From contig CAIXNZ010000073.1 of the NCBI GenBank assembly GCA_903920975.1, positions 1-5,546 on the forward strand: a DNA stretch of 5,546 nt, given 5' to 3'. The first letter of the stretch is position 1. The number at the start of each line of letters is the position of its first letter. Below the pieces are notes generated by a model. It made no database searches, was not told the DNA's origin, and saw only the letters and a list, made by a program, of their open reading frames with translations. Shown piece after piece: positions 4,832-5,546 of this stretch. The translations under genes were made by a program, and so were the position numbers. The stretch comes from Candidatus Falkowiibacteriota bacterium. Its GTDB lineage: Bacteria; Patescibacteriota; Patescibacteriia; CAIXNZ01.

Positions 4832-4847
4832 TGTATTGCTTGTCTGT

Positions 4848-4869
4848 TGTTATAACATTGTTTGTTATA
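4848..4869. repeat. Overlapping palindromes upstream of the 81-aa ORF, possible operator
   Basis: TGTTATAACA (4848-4857) is a perfect 10-bp palindrome. Overlapping it, TATAACA (4851-4857) and TGTTATA (4863-4869) form a 7-bp stem with loop TTGTT. The octamer AACATTGT occurs at 4855-4862 and again at 4876-4883. Such overlapping symmetric sites 70-90 nt upstream of a start codon could bind a regulator or Rep. No binding protein can be assigned. Confidence 0.5.
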
Positions 4870-4939
4870 CGGTTTAACATTGTGTGAAAAGGATATCTGT
4901 ATAAGAATAAACTCTTTATTAATAACAGGACTTTACAAA

Positions 4940-5185
4940 ATGACTCGTATAATTTTGCTTATAAAAAAGAATAATTTTACAATAACAGATAATTTTATTT
5001 CTGATTTATCTGATTTTCTTTCAATTCATAAATTAAAATGCGACATAGTTTGTATAAATAATTTAAGCTATGATTTATGTTCAAATGATTTTGATTTTAT
5101 TGTTTTGGAAGATAATATTAACTTGGTTGATTTATCAGATATAAATAAAGATTACAACATTGACGCATCAATTTCGAACAAGTAA
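4940..5185 (+). CDS. Hypothetical 81-aa protein downstream of rep
   Basis: I do not recognise this protein. It opens with a hydrophobic strand (MTRIILLI), has a basic patch (KKNN), then an alternating pattern (FISDLSDFLSIHKL, CDIVCINNL, DFDFIVLEDN, LVDLSDIN) that suggests a small alpha/beta fold. It is strongly acidic in the second half and very AT-rich, with Asn, Asp and Ile dominant. The ATG at 4940 is preceded by AGGA (4927-4930) with 9-nt spacing. An in-frame TTG at 4862 would add 26 residues but has no ribosome site and would run through the palindromes. It lies on the same strand as rep, 163 nt downstream. It could be a regulator or an inhibitor of the host, but nothing in the sequence decides this. 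Confidence 0.6.
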   Translation: MTRIILLIKKNNFTITDNFISDLSDFLSIHKLKCDIVCINNLSYDLCSNDFDFIVLEDNINLVDLSDINKDYNIDASISNK

Positions 5186-5233
5186 GTTTATTACTAAAAT
5201 TATTTGTAGCACGTTTATCGTCCAGTTCCGGCT

Positions 5234-5275
5234 GGGGGCGGCTGGCTTCCTCCTGTCGTCGTCGCCCCCGCCCCC
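5234..5275. repeat. GC hairpin with alternative registers
   Basis: GGGGGCGG (5234-5241) pairs perfectly with CCGCCCCC (5268-5275). The shifted register, GGGGGCG (5234-5240) with CGCCCCC (5263-5269), is also perfect because CCCCCG is tandemly repeated. The two registers exclude each other. The loop is pyrimidine-rich and contains the gtc triplet repeat. Confidence 0.6.
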
Positions 5276-5357
5276 GCCGTTTTCCTCGTTATTCTTCCGG
5301 TGCAGCGGCTGCGGACTTGCATCGCTTCGGGCGGGGCTTCGCTTTTGTGGTATCGCC

Positions 5358-5378
5358 GGCGGGGTGGCGTTCCCCGCC
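5358..5378. repeat. Strong GC hairpin before the T10 tract
   Basis: GGCGGGG (5358-5364) and CCCCGCC (5372-5378) form a perfect 7-bp all-GC stem around the loop TGGCGTT. The palindrome CGCCGGCG overlaps its 5' arm (5354-5361). It is one of the most stable predicted hairpins in the element and is a candidate single-strand origin or packaging hairpin. Confidence 0.65.
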
Positions 5379-5392
5379 CTTCGCTCTGCTGC

Positions 5393-5416
5393 GCCGTAGT
5401 CGGCTATTTTTTTTTT
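5393..5416 (+). terminator. Likely Rho-independent terminator at the contig junction
   Basis: GCCG (5393-5396), the loop TAGT and CGGC (5401-5404) form a short all-GC stem. TA and a run of ten T residues (5407-5416) follow. It would end transcription coming from rep and the 81-aa ORF. The 4-bp stem is short for a terminator, but the T run is long and the GC hairpin just upstream may add stability. Confidence 0.55.
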
Positions 5417-5546
5417 ATATTTAATATGCTTGAAAATTGCTTTTTGTCTTATCGCTCCCGATTGTTTGGATACTTTTTGGCATATTTTGCCATGTTTTTG
5501 TTTTGCCCCCGATGCGGCGATGCGCTAATGCGCCCGCGGGGCTTGG
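5406..5546. repeat. Terminal direct repeat, copy 2 (circular overlap)
   Basis: This is identical to 1-141. It should be counted once when the circle is closed. The bulged hairpin of 102-136 recurs here at 5507-5541 only because of the overlap. Confidence 0.93.

Larger units (their letters stand above)
5186..5405. other. GC-rich non-coding region with stacked hairpins
   Basis: From about 5215 the composition changes sharply from AT-rich to GC-rich. The stretch holds C/G runs, a triplet repeat (gtc x3 at 5255-5263), repeated CCCCCG units (5265-5276), a GCAG/CTGC triloop stem (5302-5312) and two stronger hairpins listed separately. An open frame through it reads as Ser/Pro/Phe/Gly/Ala low complexity and is probably not a gene. 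Joined across the circle to 1-436, this forms the element's main non-coding region and is the likely place for an origin, a conversion site or a packaging signal (inference). Confidence 0.65.

Noticed and set aside
5160..5399. Open frame of 79 codons in the GC-rich region
   Set aside because: It is low-complexity Ser/Pro/Phe/Gly/Ala sequence caused by composition, it overlaps the end of the 81-aa ORF, and the DNA is better explained by hairpins.
1..5546. tRNA, rRNA, CRISPR array or toxin-antitoxin pair
   Set aside because: No cloverleaf, rRNA segment, spaced repeat array or recognisable toxin or antitoxin was seen on either strand.

Overview
The window is one small circular replicon read slightly more than once around. 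Bases 1-141 recur exactly as 5406-5546, so the unit is a circle of 5405 bp whose ends overlap by 141 bp. All credible genes lie on the + strand. The DNA is AT-rich and T-rich on that strand (codons often end in T), with GC-rich islands confined to non-coding DNA. Shine-Dalgarno-like sites (GGAG, AAGG, AGGAG, AGGA) and Rho-independent terminators indicate a bacterial host. The phylum cannot be read from the sequence. The best overall description is a phage-like or plasmid-like rolling-circle element, probably with a single-stranded DNA stage.

Layout, going round the circle. (1) A roughly 656-nt non-coding region spans the contig junction (5186-5405 joined to 1-436). It holds GC-rich hairpins, a T10 tract, a bulged hairpin (102-136) and a perfect 16-bp parS-like palindrome (308-323). 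(2) A short Y1 (HUH) IS200/IS605-type transposase gene (437-787) has a hairpin on each side (382-402 and 794-820). A terminator-like stem follows at 822-866. (3) A compact block at 1023-3664 encodes a 75-aa hydrophobic/amphipathic protein and three tandem paralogues of 230, 282 and 283 aa. The paralogues share an N-terminal domain. Two junctions in this block are immediate TAA-ATG contacts. (4) An intergenic region with competing long hairpins (3671-3738) ends in a clear terminator (3745-3772). (5) A 318-aa rolling-circle initiator follows (3820-4776), with a Cys4 zinc-binding motif, an HUH motif and two active-site tyrosines. (6) A palindrome-rich spacer and an 81-aa unknown ORF (4940-5185) lead back into the GC-rich region.

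How it may work (inference): Rep would nick and replicate the circle. The three paralogues and the small membrane-type protein are the candidates for virion or surface components. The Y1 transposase could act on the single-stranded DNA made by Rep, either for integration or as a captured IS200-like gene. The parS-like site, without any ParA or ParB gene here, suggests use of the host's chromosome-segregation machinery. No known capsid gene (microvirus VP1, inovirus Zot/coat) is recognisable. The element is therefore either a divergent single-stranded DNA phage, a satellite, or an unusual plasmid.
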